Assembly: GCA_036770365.1 (NCBI GenBank)
Contig: DAIPJH010000002.1
Coordinates: 224,759-288,758 of the forward strand
DNA length: 64,000 nucleotides
Direction of reading: 5' to 3'
Source of the DNA: DAIPJH01 sp036770365
GTDB taxonomy: Bacteria; Pseudomonadota; Alphaproteobacteria; Rickettsiales; UBA998
The translations under genes were made by a program, and so were the position numbers. Of this stretch, positions 1 to 9,203 are shown one piece after another. Positions within the stretch are counted from its first letter, which is position 1. Each line of letters starts with the position of its first letter. The notes under the pieces are model-generated. The model had not been told where the DNA came from. It ran no database searches and saw nothing but the letters and a program-made list of their open reading frames with translations.

Positions 1-921
1 GGTGAAATCACCTCGGGCGCAATGATCGCAAGCTCAACCTTGGTAGGTCGTGCGCTTGCCCCATTTGAAGGCGCAATCACCTTATGGAAAACATGGTTGG
101 CAACGCGCGAGGCTTATAGCCGTCTTAATGAGAACCTTGCCAAAACGCGATTAATCGAACGTGGTCATATCGAGCTTCCAATGCCACATGGTGCGCTTAG
201 TGTAGAAAATGTTGTCTACACACCTGCACGTTCTGCCCCTATCATTAAGAATGTTTCCTTCTCTTTAAACTCGGGAGAAGGTCTTGGTATCATCGGCCCA
301 TCTGCTGCGGGGAAATCCACCTTATCACGCCTTATCATTGGACTACTCCCACCAACGCATGGTGCAGTACGTTTAGACGGCGCAGAAACCTTTAAATGGA
401 TGCGTTCTGACTTTGGTAAATATGTTGGATATTTGCCGCAGAATGTTGATTTATTTCCCGGTACGATCAAAGACAACATTGCCCGTATGGATCCTGATGC
501 TCCTATGGAAAAAGTTCTTGAAGCAGCCCAGATGGCAAATGTACATGAACTGATTTTACGCTTACCCAAAGGCTACGAAACAGAATGTGGAGATAATAAT
601 CTCAACCTATCCCCAGGACAACGTCAACGCGTTGGCTTGGCGCGTGCGCTCTACAACAACCCTAAATTCGTACTACTCGATGAGCCAAACCTCAATCTTG
701 ATGGCGAAGGTGAACGCGCACTCATTGATGTACTACGCAAAATGAAAACAGCGGGAATGACCTTCGTTGTTGTAGCACATAGACCAACCATTGTCTCTAC
801 TGTGGATAAATTATTAGTACTACGCGCAGGTACAGTTGAGAAATTTGGCCCTCGGGACGAAATTTTACGTCAATACACAGGCGCAAACCAAGCGGCGCAA
901 GCACTACAAGCTGTGAACTAG
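1..921 (+). CDS. Type I secretion ABC transporter, permease/ATPase (3' part)
   Basis: This is the C-terminal part of an ABC exporter of the PrtD/HlyB class, which drives one-step export of a protein from cytoplasm to outside. The frame is open from base 1, and the first residues (GEITSGAMIASS) match the end of the membrane domain, so the gene begins upstream of the window. The nucleotide-binding domain has Walker A GPSAAGKST (bases 295-321), signature LSPGQRQR (about 607-630), Walker B FVLLDEPN (about 667-690) and an H-loop AHRPT. The membrane-fusion gene follows 12 bases downstream, which fixes the role as type I secretion. The substrate and the outer-membrane channel are not in view. Family assignment is firm; substrate unknown. 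Confidence 0.93.
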   Translation, partial: GEITSGAMIASSTLVGRALAPFEGAITLWKTWLATREAYSRLNENLAKTRLIERGHIELPMPHGALSVENVVYTPARSAPIIKNVSFSLNSGEGLGIIGPSAAGKSTLSRLIIGLLPPTHGAVRLDGAETFKWMRSDFGKYVGYLPQNVDLFPGTIKDNIARMDPDAPMEKVLEAAQMANVHELILRLPKGYETECGDNNLNLSPGQRQRVGLARALYNNPKFVLLDEPNLNLDGEGERALIDVLRKMKTAGMTFVVVAHRPTIVSTVDKLLVLRAGTVEKFGPRDEILRQYTGANQAAQALQAVN

Positions 922-933
922 AAGGACAAAACA

Positions 934-2346
934 ATGACCACACAAACACTCTCTCATCACTTCTGGTTTGTCTTTAAATGGCTGCGCAAGGGTGTTCGTA
1001 AGCTTGATGCAGTATCGAACGTTATGGTGCCGCCTATTGACAAATCCGACCTTTCTAGCCCTGATGCACTCTCACACGGTCCTATCATTTTTGGTATGTG
1101 GTCATTCCTCATCATTTTTGGCTTCTTCGGGTTCTGGTCGGCAGTAGCACCACTGAGCAGCGCAGCAGTATCATCGGGTCAAGTTATTCTAGATTCTAAC
1201 CGCAAAACCATCCAACACTTAGAAGGTGGTATCATCAAAGAAATTTTGGTGAAAGAAGGTTCTTTAGTGAAAGAAGGGGATATCATCATCAAACTTGATG
1301 AAACCGCAGCCAAAGCCAAACTAGACCAGCTTAAATCGCAGTATTATTCTGAGCTTGCCGCGCAGGGACGTTTACTGGCGGAACGTGATAACAAACCCAC
1401 CATTGCTTTCAGTGATGAGCTGTTGACCCAAAAGGATAACCCCGTTGTTCGTGACAATGTAGATAGCCAAACACGTCTCTTTGAAGCAAGACGCAAGAGC
1501 ATTGACGGTCAGATTGATGTACTTAAACAAAAGATTGAGCAATCAAAACAAGAGATTGTTGGACTTGAAGCGCAAGCGAAATCTGCTCGTAGCCAAATGG
1601 ATCTTTTACAACAAGAAATCAGCGTCGTTCGTAAGCTTCTCAAAGAAGGCAATGCCATGCGACCACGGTTACTTGCATTAGAACGCCAATCTGCGGATCT
1701 TAATGGGCAACGCGGCGAACATCTTGCCATGGTATCTCGTTCACAACAAAATATTGGTGAATCTGAAATTCAGATGATCAATATCAAAAACAAATTTGTC
1801 AATGACGTGATGTCTGATCTGAAAGATACACAAGTACGCGTAAGTGACCTACAAGAACGCATTCGCGCAAGTCAAGATACCTTCGCACGTATCAACATCC
1901 TTTCTCCCATCACGGGAACAATTACGGGGCTAAAAGTTCACACCCTTGGTGGCGTGATTTCTCCAAGTGAAAAGCTGATGGATATTGTTCCCGTGAATGA
2001 CGAGCTGATCATTGAATCAAAAGTACAAGTGCAGGATATTGATCAGGTCCACGCAGGTCTCCTCGCCCGAGTTCGTTTAACAGCGTATAAAATGCGCTAT
2101 GTTCCTATGGTTGAAGGCGAAGTGAAATATATCTCTGCTGACCGCTTTACTGATGAAAAAACAGGTGCGCCATATTATCTTGCACGGGTACATATTCCAA
2201 AAAAATCACTGGATGATTTACCAAATGTCAAACTCTATCCTGGAATGCCTGCAGACGTTTTGATTGTCACTGGTGATCGTACTTTGCTTTCCTATCTATT
2301 CTCTCCTATCCGTGACTCATTTAGCAAGGCTTTACGCGAACAATAA
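934..2346 (+). CDS. HlyD-family membrane fusion protein of type I secretion
   Basis: This 470-residue periplasmic adaptor links the upstream ABC exporter to a TolC-like channel. A cytoplasmic N-terminus is followed by one membrane segment near residues 51-70, a lipoyl half-motif around 88-122 (IQHLEGGIIKEI), a long coiled-coil region around 125-310, the second lipoyl half (INILSPITGTITGL), and a C-terminal beta-barrel domain. Length and layout are normal for HlyD/PrtE proteins. A good AAGGA ribosome-binding site lies at about 922-926, just after the exporter stop codon, so the two are co-transcribed. No toxin, protease or RTX-repeat gene lies downstream. Confidence 0.93.
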   Translation: MTTQTLSHHFWFVFKWLRKGVRKLDAVSNVMVPPIDKSDLSSPDALSHGPIIFGMWSFLIIFGFFGFWSAVAPLSSAAVSSGQVILDSNRKTIQHLEGGIIKEILVKEGSLVKEGDIIIKLDETAAKAKLDQLKSQYYSELAAQGRLLAERDNKPTIAFSDELLTQKDNPVVRDNVDSQTRLFEARRKSIDGQIDVLKQKIEQSKQEIVGLEAQAKSARSQMDLLQQEISVVRKLLKEGNAMRPRLLALERQSADLNGQRGEHLAMVSRSQQNIGESEIQMINIKNKFVNDVMSDLKDTQVRVSDLQERIRASQDTFARINILSPITGTITGLKVHTLGGVISPSEKLMDIVPVNDELIIESKVQVQDIDQVHAGLLARVRLTAYKMRYVPMVEGEVKYISADRFTDEKTGAPYYLARVHIPKKSLDDLPNVKLYPGMPADVLIVTGDRTLLSYLFSPIRDSFSKALREQ

Positions 2347-2484
2347 TGTGAATATAAGGTATGGGATACAATTAAAGAGAAGCTGTAATAGATTAGTCAA
2401 GATCCCTCCCGTTTTTTAATAGCTAGCGAATACGAAAAACTTTCAGATCAAAAACTAAGCACCGGAAGAGAGCGTCAATCTCCC

Positions 2485-3351
2485 TCACACCCACGTCACA
2501 TCAGGCGGAAGCGACATCAAAATCGCCTCAACGTTACCACCTGTCATCAGTCCAAAACGTGTGCCGCGATCATAAAGAAGGTTGAATTCGACATATCTTC
2601 CGCGTTTGATGCGTTGTTGCTGGCGATCTGCTTCTGTCCATGTGATTGCCATATTTTTGCGGACAATTTCAGGATAAGTTTCTAAAAAACATTTGCCAAC
2701 ATCTTGGGTGAAGGCAAAATCGGCCTCCCAGTCACCTGTTTGCAGATAATCATAAAAGATACCGCCCACACCACGCGGTTCATTGCGATGTTTGAGAAAA
2801 AAATACTCATCACACCATTTTTTGTATTTTTCGTAATAATCCACACCGTGCTTGTTGCAACACACTTCTAGGGCTTCATGAAAAATTCGAGTGTTGGATT
2901 TATCTTCAAACATCGGAGTGAGGTCAGTGCCACCGCCGAACCACTGGCGCGGATTCTCATCACCACCCACCACAATCATGCGTGTATTCATATGCACCGC
3001 TGGCACATGCGGATTGCTCATATGTGCGACTAATGAAATCCCACTTGCCCAAAAACGTGGGTCTTCCGAAGCACCAGGGATTTCTTTGCGCATAGTTTCA
3101 CTGAACTCTCCATGTACAGTAGAGATATTGACCCCAACTTTTTCAAAGAGTCGCCCTCTCATAATCGACATTTCACCACCGCCGCCCTCAATGCGTTGCC
3201 AATGGGTGCGCGTAAACTCACCAGCCTCTTTGCCATATAACCCAACATCACCTGCTTCACGTTCTAATTTCTCAAACGCATCACAAATATCATCGCGTAG
3301 CGTGCGAAACCAAAAGGCGGCTGTTTCTTTTTTACGAGTGAGGGAGTCCAT
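2485..3351 (-). CDS. hemF: Oxygen-dependent coproporphyrinogen III oxidase
   Basis: HemF converts coproporphyrinogen III to protoporphyrinogen IX by two oxidative decarboxylations using O2, a late step of haem synthesis in the cytoplasm. The 288-residue protein has the HemF hallmarks: the histidine-rich HMSNPHVPAVHMNTR stretch, WFGGGTDLTP, the block PRGVGGIFYDY, and near the C-terminus GRYVEFNLLYDRGTRFGL. It starts 3 bases after the trmL stop, so it is the second gene of a two-gene operon. Haem supply makes sense beside the divergent bc1 genes. Oxygen dependence implies aerobic or microaerobic life. Confidence 0.96.
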   Translation of the reverse strand: MDSLTRKKETAAFWFRTLRDDICDAFEKLEREAGDVGLYGKEAGEFTRTHWQRIEGGGGEMSIMRGRLFEKVGVNISTVHGEFSETMRKEIPGASEDPRFWASGISLVAHMSNPHVPAVHMNTRMIVVGGDENPRQWFGGGTDLTPMFEDKSNTRIFHEALEVCCNKHGVDYYEKYKKWCDEYFFLKHRNEPRGVGGIFYDYLQTGDWEADFAFTQDVGKCFLETYPEIVRKNMAITWTEADRQQQRIKRGRYVEFNLLYDRGTRFGLMTGGNVEAILMSLPPDVTWV

Positions 3352-3354
3352 GGC

Positions 3355-3807
3355 TTAGGCTTTCATATCGAGTTGTCGTGTGGCTTCTGCTAACACAATT
3401 GCGGCACTGGTGGCAAGATTTAGTGAGCGCACATCACCTTTCATCGGAATACGTACACGAATATTCATATTTGCATGAAAATCTTCAGGTACACCTGCGC
3501 TCTCACGCCCAAAAATAAGCAGATCATCTTTATGAAAACTTACGTCATATAAAGAAGCAGAAGATTTGGTCGTCAGTAAGATTTTTCGTGCATCGTTGAA
3601 CTGTTCCAAAAATGCCTCAGGTGAACTGTAACGATGTAGGGTGACATGCTCAATATAATCCATCCCAACGCGCTTGATACGCTTATCATCAAGGGGAAAG
3701 CCACATGGCTCAATGATATGTAAATTCGTTATAAAACAGGCGCACAGGCGCATGATACTACCAAGGTTCTGCGGGATATCAGGTTGGTATAACACAAGCG
3801 AAGGCAT
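3355..3807 (-). CDS. trmL: tRNA (cytidine(34)-2'-O)-methyltransferase
   Basis: TrmL is a small SPOUT methyltransferase that 2'-O-methylates the wobble base of certain leucine tRNAs using S-adenosylmethionine. At 150 residues it has the typical TrmL length, with the N-terminal LYQPDIPQNLGSIMRLCACF motif and the C-terminal knot region IPMKGDVRSLNLATSAAI, plus FGRESAGVPED in the middle. It is the first gene of the trmL-hemF minus-strand operon and diverges from petA. The start ATG at 3807 has only a weak ribosome-binding site. The assignment over other SPOUT enzymes rests on length and these motifs. Confidence 0.92.
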   Translation of the reverse strand: MPSLVLYQPDIPQNLGSIMRLCACFITNLHIIEPCGFPLDDKRIKRVGMDYIEHVTLHRYSSPEAFLEQFNDARKILLTTKSSASLYDVSFHKDDLLIFGRESAGVPEDFHANMNIRVRIPMKGDVRSLNLATSAAIVLAEATRQLDMKA

Positions 3808-3975
3808 AGGGTATCCATCATGGTTGCAAAGATACTGCTTAGTAACAGTTTCCTATAAAAAATGAAGAACTAAATCATCAATGTAAACAAGTCGATTGCC
3901 AAACCGAGATGAGTTCACTATGAGATGCGGTTGGAACTTGAAAAATCCAATGTTAAAACGATTAGGGCGTTCTCT

Positions 3976-4512
3976 ATGACACAGACAGATACAGCGACGG
4001 AAAATGGCGCAACACGCCGCGATTTCCTCGTGATGACATCCTATGCTATGGCGGGTGTAGGTGCGGCGGCGGTGGCGTGGCCATTTATTGATAGTATGAA
4101 CCCTGCAGCAGACGTGCTTGCACTCTCTTCGATAGAGGTGGATCTTGCGCCCGTGGCTGAAGGTCAAGAAATTAAAGTGAAATGGCGCGGCAAGCCTGTA
4201 TTCATTCGTCATCGCACGGCAAAAGATATTGAAGCAGCGAAGGCAGTGAATGTAGCGGAGCTTCGTGATCCTGAGCCTGACGATATGCGCGTAAAAAAGG
4301 GGCATGATCAATGGTTAGTGATGATTGGTGTATGTACCCATCTTGGTTGTGTGCCGCTTGGTGGACAACAAGGTGATTATCAGGGATGGTTCTGCCCTTG
4401 TCATGGTTCGCACTATGACACCGCAGGGCGCGTTCGCAAAGGTCCAGCACCCAAAAATCTCATTGTACCAGAATATACGTTTCTAACGGATAGCCGCATT
4501 AAGATCGGTTGA
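3976..4512 (+). CDS. petA: Ubiquinol-cytochrome c reductase Rieske iron-sulfur subunit
   Basis: This is the 2Fe-2S subunit of cytochrome bc1, passing electrons from ubiquinol to cytochrome c1 on the periplasmic side. The chosen start, MTQTDTATENG, gives 178 residues with a twin-arginine-type signal (TRRDFLVM, residues 13-20) and a hydrophobic anchor following it, as in other alphaproteobacterial Rieske proteins. Cluster-binding boxes are CTHLGCVPLG and CPCHGSHYD, both complete. An in-frame ATG at 3925 would add 17 residues in front of the Tat signal and is less likely. First gene of petABC, 10 bases before petB. Confidence 0.95.
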   Translation: MTQTDTATENGATRRDFLVMTSYAMAGVGAAAVAWPFIDSMNPAADVLALSSIEVDLAPVAEGQEIKVKWRGKPVFIRHRTAKDIEAAKAVNVAELRDPEPDDMRVKKGHDQWLVMIGVCTHLGCVPLGGQQGDYQGWFCPCHGSHYDTAGRVRKGPAPKNLIVPEYTFLTDSRIKIG

Positions 4513-4522
4513 GGAGAAAAAC

Positions 4523-5752
4523 ATGCAAACAGATCAACAACCTCAAAAAGGTATCATTGGCTGGATCGATTATCGTCTACCGATTATCACGATGGCTAAA
4601 CATAGCACCACGGAATATCCTTGCCCTCGTAACCTGAATTATTGGTGGAGCTTTGGCTCTATCGCAGGTATTTGCTTGATGATTCAGCTCCTTACTGGTA
4701 TTTTTCTGGTGATGCATTATACACCACATATTTCGATGGCATTTGATAGCGTCGAACATATCATGCGCGATGTGAATTACGGCTGGTTGCTACGTTATGT
4801 CCATGCTAATGGCGCATCAATGTTCTTTGTCGTGGTCTATATTCATATTCTGCGCGGATTATATTTTGGTTCTTACAAGTCTCCGCGTGAGATTTTGTGG
4901 TGGCTTGGTGTAGTGATTTTCATTTTAATGATGGCGACCGCATTCATGGGCTACGTTCTTCCTTGGGGACAAATGAGTTTCTGGGGCGCGACTGTTATCA
5001 CCAGTTTGTTTTCTGCTTTCCCTGTCGTCGGTGAATCAATTGTAACATGGCTGTGGGGTGGTTTCTCTGTGGATAACGCAACGCTTAATCGTTTCTTTTC
5101 ACTGCATTATTTGTTGCCATTTGTGATTATTGGTGTAGTGGTTTTGCACTTAGCAGCCCTTCATCAGCATGGTTCAAACAACCCGCTTGGGATTGATGTG
5201 AAGTCAAAGAAAGACACCATTCCGTTCCATCCCTATTACACTATCAAAGATATGTTTGGTTTTTCTGTTTTCTTCATGGTATTTGCTTGGTTTGTGTTCT
5301 TCCAGCCTAATTATTTGGGTCACCCAGATAACTACACCCCAGCCAATCCAATGGTGACGCCAGCGCATATTGTGCCAGAATGGTATTTCTTGCCTTTCTA
5401 TGCGATTTTGCGTGCGATTCCAGATAAGCTTGGTGGCGTACTTGCCATGTTCGCCGCACTTATCGTGTTGTTCTTCCTTCCGTGGTTGGATAGCTGCAAA
5501 GTACGTAGCGCGACGTTCCGCCCCGTGTACAAAATCCTATTTTGGGTTTTTGTTGCCGCAGGTTTGGGACTTGGTTATCTTGGCGGCAAGCCAGCAGAAG
5601 AAGTGTATGTGAATTGGTCACGTGCATTGACTGTGTATTATTTCGCACATTTTCTTGTTATTTTACCGTTACTTGGAAAATTAGAAAAAACATTGCCGCT
5701 GCCAAAAAGCATTGCTGAACCAGTATTGTCTTCAACGGCAAAAGCGAAGTAA
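4523..5752 (+). CDS. petB: Cytochrome b subunit of the bc1 complex
   Basis: Cytochrome b carries the two b-type haems and both quinone sites of complex III in the inner membrane. The 409-residue protein has the expected eight membrane helices. Paired haem-ligand histidines are visible in LLRYVHANGASMFFVVVYIH and in HYLLPFVIIGVVVLHLAALHQ, and the quinol-oxidation site motif PEWY is present (PEWYFLPFYAILRAIP). A strong GAGGAG ribosome-binding site lies just before the start. It sits between petA and petC as in the standard alphaproteobacterial operon, and is the full-length fused form rather than split b6/IV. Confidence 0.97.
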   Translation: MQTDQQPQKGIIGWIDYRLPIITMAKHSTTEYPCPRNLNYWWSFGSIAGICLMIQLLTGIFLVMHYTPHISMAFDSVEHIMRDVNYGWLLRYVHANGASMFFVVVYIHILRGLYFGSYKSPREILWWLGVVIFILMMATAFMGYVLPWGQMSFWGATVITSLFSAFPVVGESIVTWLWGGFSVDNATLNRFFSLHYLLPFVIIGVVVLHLAALHQHGSNNPLGIDVKSKKDTIPFHPYYTIKDMFGFSVFFMVFAWFVFFQPNYLGHPDNYTPANPMVTPAHIVPEWYFLPFYAILRAIPDKLGGVLAMFAALIVLFFLPWLDSCKVRSATFRPVYKILFWVFVAAGLGLGYLGGKPAEEVYVNWSRALTVYYFAHFLVILPLLGKLEKTLPLPKSIAEPVLSSTAKAK

Positions 5753-5768
5753 TCAGGGAGTCACCAAC

Positions 5769-6527
5769 ATGAAAAAATTAATTACTCTAGCGACCCTTGG
5801 GGCTTTGGTATTCTCAACATCTGCGCTTGCTAATTCTGGTGAAAAAGAAGCGAAGATTGTGCCGTGGAAATTTGACGGTGTTTTCGGTACGTTTGATCGC
5901 CAATCTGCGCAGCGTGGTTTTCAGGTATATAAAGAGGTATGCTCGGCATGCCATAGCTTGAACCGCGTTGCATTTCGTTCATTGACAGGTCTTGGTTTCT
6001 CAGAGGCAGAAATCAAAGAATTGGCCAAAACCTATACCATTAAAGATGGGCCGAATGACGCAGGTGAGATGTTTGATCGTCCGGGACTTCCTTCAGATAA
6101 GTTCGTGCCACCTTTTGCGAATGAGCAAGCGGCGCGTGCGGCAAATAACGGTGCTTATCCACCTGACTTAAGCCTTATCATCAAAGCACGTCATAATGGC
6201 GCAAATTATATCTATTCATTGCTGACGGGTTATGAAACTGCACCTGCTCATGTAACAGTGCCAAATGGGATGAATTATAATCCCTATTTTCCAAATGGTT
6301 TAATTGGAATGCCTGCGCCACTCAATGATGGTGCTGTGACCTATAGCGATGGCACTAAAGCATCTGTTGATCAAATGGCAAAAGATGTGGTGAATTTTCT
6401 TCAGTGGGCGGCTGAACCAGAAATGGAACAGCGCAAAAAGATGGGGATTCGCGCCATGTTGTTCCTTGGTATCATGAGCATCTTTTTCTTGATTGCAAAA
6501 AAACGCGTTTGGAAGAAGATTCATTAA
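5769..6527 (+). CDS. petC: Cytochrome c1 of the bc1 complex
   Basis: Cytochrome c1 takes electrons from the Rieske protein and hands them to a soluble or membrane cytochrome c. The start at MKKLITLATLG gives a 252-residue protein with a signal peptide cleaved near residue 21 (STSALA), covalent haem motif CSACH, a likely Met ligand within GLIGMPAPL, and a C-terminal membrane anchor (GIRAMLFLGIMSIFFLIAKK). An upstream in-frame start at 5712 lies inside petB and is rejected because it would precede the signal peptide. A rho-independent terminator follows directly. Confidence 0.96.
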   Translation: MKKLITLATLGALVFSTSALANSGEKEAKIVPWKFDGVFGTFDRQSAQRGFQVYKEVCSACHSLNRVAFRSLTGLGFSEAEIKELAKTYTIKDGPNDAGEMFDRPGLPSDKFVPPFANEQAARAANNGAYPPDLSLIIKARHNGANYIYSLLTGYETAPAHVTVPNGMNYNPYFPNGLIGMPAPLNDGAVTYSDGTKASVDQMAKDVVNFLQWAAEPEMEQRKKMGIRAMLFLGIMSIFFLIAKKRVWKKIH

Positions 6528-6552
6528 GATAGTTGAGATAATTTTTAAGATG

Positions 6553-6583
6553 GGGTGGTTGTTACAAACCACCCTATTTTTTT
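6553..6583 (+). terminator. Rho-independent terminator of petABC
   Basis: A perfect 8-bp stem, GGGTGGTT (6553-6560) with AACCACCC (6567-6574), encloses a 6-base loop and is followed by a run of seven T (6577-6583). It lies 25 bases after the petC stop. Confidence 0.85.
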
Positions 6584-6598
6584 AAGCACAGCTACCTA

Positions 6599-6665
6599 GT
6601 CATACCAACGAAAGCTGGTATCTAGATGTTTTGAAAAAAGAGATTCCAGCTTACGCTGGAATGAC
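6599..6665. repeat. Dispersed palindromic repeat, copy 1 (GTCAT...ATGAC ends)
   Basis: A 67-base element with inverted ends GTCAT and ATGAC folds into two hairpins: ATACCA/TGGTAT, and an 8-bp stem ATTCCAGC/GCTGGAAT with a TTAC loop. A diverged second copy of the same length lies at 48311-48377. It resembles the GTCATTCC-type small palindromic repeats (REP or MITE-like) scattered through many proteobacterial genomes. It sits between the petC terminator and uppP. Confidence 0.75.
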
Positions 6666-6679
6666 AAGTGGGGATACAT

Positions 6680-7480
6680 ATGGAACTAATGATAGTGTTG
6701 CAAGTCATCGTGCTAGGAATTGTTGAAGGACTTACCGAATTTTTACCTATTTCTTCAACAGGACATTTAATTGTAGTAGGCAATATGCTGCATTTTACAG
6801 CTCCTAATGCAAAAGTATTTGATGTAGTGATCCAACTTGGTGCAATTTTGGCAGTATGTTGGTATTATCGTAGTCGTATCATTACCCTTTTGAAAGGTTG
6901 CCTAACATCCAAAGAACAGCAACATTTTATCACGAATCTTTTGATTGCTTTTTTGCCTGCGGCAGTGATTGGATTGGTGGCACACGACTTTATCAAGGAA
7001 GTGTTGTTCTCACCAAAAGTAGTGGCAGTGACGTTGATTGTAGGTGGTGCAATTATCCTAATTGTCGAGCGCATGAAGCTTCCACTAAGCACAACTTCTA
7101 TTGATGCAGTAACACGCATACAAGCCTTCAAAATTGGCTGTTACCAAGTAACATCACTGATTCCGGGGACATCACGTTCAGGTGCAACCATCATTGGAGC
7201 GATGCTCTCTGGTACAGACCGCAAAACTGCTGCTGAATTTTCTTTCTTTTTGGCAATGCCTGTGATGTTTGCCGCAACTTTTCTAGATTTATTCAAAGCG
7301 CGTCATGACCTCACATCTGATGGGGTGATGCTGATTGCAATAGGTTTTATGGTATCATTTATCTTTGGGCTATTGTCGGTCGCATGGTTGCTTAAATATA
7401 TTTCAAAGCATAATTTTGTGGCATTTGCCTATTACCGCATTGTGGTGGGTGTGCTTATGCTTGCTTTTTTGCAGGCTTAA
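6680..7480 (+). CDS. uppP: Undecaprenyl-diphosphatase
   Basis: UppP (BacA) is an inner-membrane enzyme that dephosphorylates undecaprenyl pyrophosphate, recycling the lipid carrier for peptidoglycan and polysaccharide assembly. The two family signatures are present: EGLTEFLPISSTGHL near the N-terminus and PGTSRSGATI further in, with about eight hydrophobic segments. The ATG at 6680 gives 266 residues and is preferred over a GTG four codons upstream. The 3' end overlaps the convergent murJ by 26 bases; both serve the lipid II cycle. Confidence 0.96.
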   Translation: MELMIVLQVIVLGIVEGLTEFLPISSTGHLIVVGNMLHFTAPNAKVFDVVIQLGAILAVCWYYRSRIITLLKGCLTSKEQQHFITNLLIAFLPAAVIGLVAHDFIKEVLFSPKVVAVTLIVGGAIILIVERMKLPLSTTSIDAVTRIQAFKIGCYQVTSLIPGTSRSGATIIGAMLSGTDRKTAAEFSFFLAMPVMFAATFLDLFKARHDLTSDGVMLIAIGFMVSFIFGLLSVAWLLKYISKHNFVAFAYYRIVVGVLMLAFLQA

Positions 7481-9005
7481 GTAGGGACTTAATGGTGCGT
7501 GGTGAGACTGCGCCTGTGGCAAATAACATCGCAAAATAACTTACTCCGCCTACACTGATCAGGAGCGTGAGTGCTATCACGCGCCATACGAGGGTACTAG
7601 CAAACAAGGACACCAACAATGTATTTCCAAAGGCTAAAGCCCCACTCATCACGGCACACGCAAGAATGATTTTGCTAACAAAGCTACCGAGTTTGTAATT
7701 AGGTACAAACATACCTTTGCGATATAAAATAATGCCAAGACAATACGCATTCAGCCAACCTGAGATGGTGGTCGCCATCGCAAGCCCGACATGGGCATAA
7801 AACTCTCGCAAAATAAGGTTGAAAATGAAATTAACGGTGACGCAGAGTATGGCGATTTTAACAGGAGTTTTAGTGTCCTGCGCAGCAAAGAAATTGGCAG
7901 AGAAGATTTTGACGAGCAAAAACGCGGGCAGGCTACAGGTAAAAGCAATCAGTGCGGGGAAAACCTTATAGGTATCATGCACGGAAAATTCACCGTGTTG
8001 GAAGATAGTAGCGACCAGCGGATGCGCAATGGTGATGAGTGCAGCGGTTGCTGGCAATCCAAATAACATCACCAACATTATTGCTTGGTTAGTGTCATCT
8101 ATTGCTTCTCTGAATGCCCCGGCCCGCACATGTTTTGATAAGGTCGGAAGTAAGGCAGTTGCTACAGCAATTCCAATCACGCCAAGCGGCAATTCATAGA
8201 GCCTGTCGGCATAGTAAAGATACGATACGCCGTTGGGAATGCCTGAGGCGAGAATCACATCAATCATCAAGTTGATTTGTACCACACCTGCCCCAAGTGC
8301 AGCAGGTGCAATCAGGGTAAGTAAGCGTTTTACGCCGCCTGTTAAGCGCGGCATATGGAGTTTGGGCAATGCGTCCGCTTTCCAGCAAAAATAATACAGC
8401 CAAGCATACTGCACGACACCTGCAATCATCACACCCCACGTCAGCGCATGGGCAGGGGTGGGAGTGATATATTTCAACCATAGTCCGCCAATCATGGCAA
8501 TATTCATCAAAATAGGTGTAGCGGCAACAGCGGCAAATTTATCAAAACTATTGAGTACACCACCTTGTAGACACACCAGCGAAATGAAAATAATATAAGG
8601 AAAGGTGATACGGGTAAGGTCAACGGTGAGATTAAACTTAACGGGATCATCTGAAAAACCTGGTGCAAGCACGCACATAAGAGACGGCATAAAGATGATG
8701 GCCAAGACAGTGATAATGGTGAGTATAAAAAATAGGAGTGAATAGGCATCTGAAGCAAAGCGCATCGAAGCTTCCTTACCTTCCGTTTTGAGCATCCCTG
8801 CAAACATTGGTAGGAATGCTGAATTAAACGCGCCCTCAGCAAAAAGACGGCGCAGAAAGTTAGGTAATTTGAAGGCAACAAAAAATGCGTCTGTATAAAT
8901 ACTTGCGCCGAGAATGTTGGCAACCATCATATCACGCACAAATCCAAACAGGCGTGAAAGCAGAGTAAGTCCACCGACAGTAAATGATGAGCGAGCAAGT
9001 GACAT
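7455..9005 (-). CDS. murJ: Lipid II flippase MurJ
   Basis: MurJ (MviN) flips lipid II across the inner membrane for peptidoglycan synthesis. The 516-residue protein begins with the family opening LARSSFTVGGLTLLSRLFGFVRDM and has about 14 hydrophobic segments. Characteristic blocks include FFVAFKLPNFLRRLFAEGAF and ADRLYELPLGVIGIAVATAL. It is single-gene on the minus strand, convergent with uppP, and divergent from secF. Confidence 0.96.
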   Translation of the reverse strand: MSLARSSFTVGGLTLLSRLFGFVRDMMVANILGASIYTDAFFVAFKLPNFLRRLFAEGAFNSAFLPMFAGMLKTEGKEASMRFASDAYSLLFFILTIITVLAIIFMPSLMCVLAPGFSDDPVKFNLTVDLTRITFPYIIFISLVCLQGGVLNSFDKFAAVAATPILMNIAMIGGLWLKYITPTPAHALTWGVMIAGVVQYAWLYYFCWKADALPKLHMPRLTGGVKRLLTLIAPAALGAGVVQINLMIDVILASGIPNGVSYLYYADRLYELPLGVIGIAVATALLPTLSKHVRAGAFREAIDDTNQAIMLVMLFGLPATAALITIAHPLVATIFQHGEFSVHDTYKVFPALIAFTCSLPAFLLVKIFSANFFAAQDTKTPVKIAILCVTVNFIFNLILREFYAHVGLAMATTISGWLNAYCLGIILYRKGMFVPNYKLGSFVSKIILACAVMSGALAFGNTLLVSLFASTLVWRVIALTLLISVGGVSYFAMLFATGAVSPRTIKSLLKPAKKQA

Positions 9006-9203
9006 ATAAAATCCTTATGCTTCGCATATAGCGCAGTTTTGGTAAAACCTGAAAGCTCTAATCGTGTAAAACCATCAAAGTTTTAGTAAAAAATCAGTAA
9101 GGTACATGGAAGCCATATTGCGCTTCATCTCAAGCCGTACTATATAGGCATTTCGTTAGTATGTATGGTGCATCATATACGTGCCTTTTTGGAGCAAGTT
9201 CCC

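Noticed and set aside
2347..2484. Possible tRNA or small RNA between the HlyD gene and hemF
   Set aside because: No cloverleaf, CCA end or T-loop signature; only a weak GAGA/TCTC stem near 2470.
3853..4311. Minus-strand open frame of 152 codons opposite petA
   Set aside because: It lies entirely antisense to the Rieske gene, shows no family motif, and its composition mirrors the sense codons.
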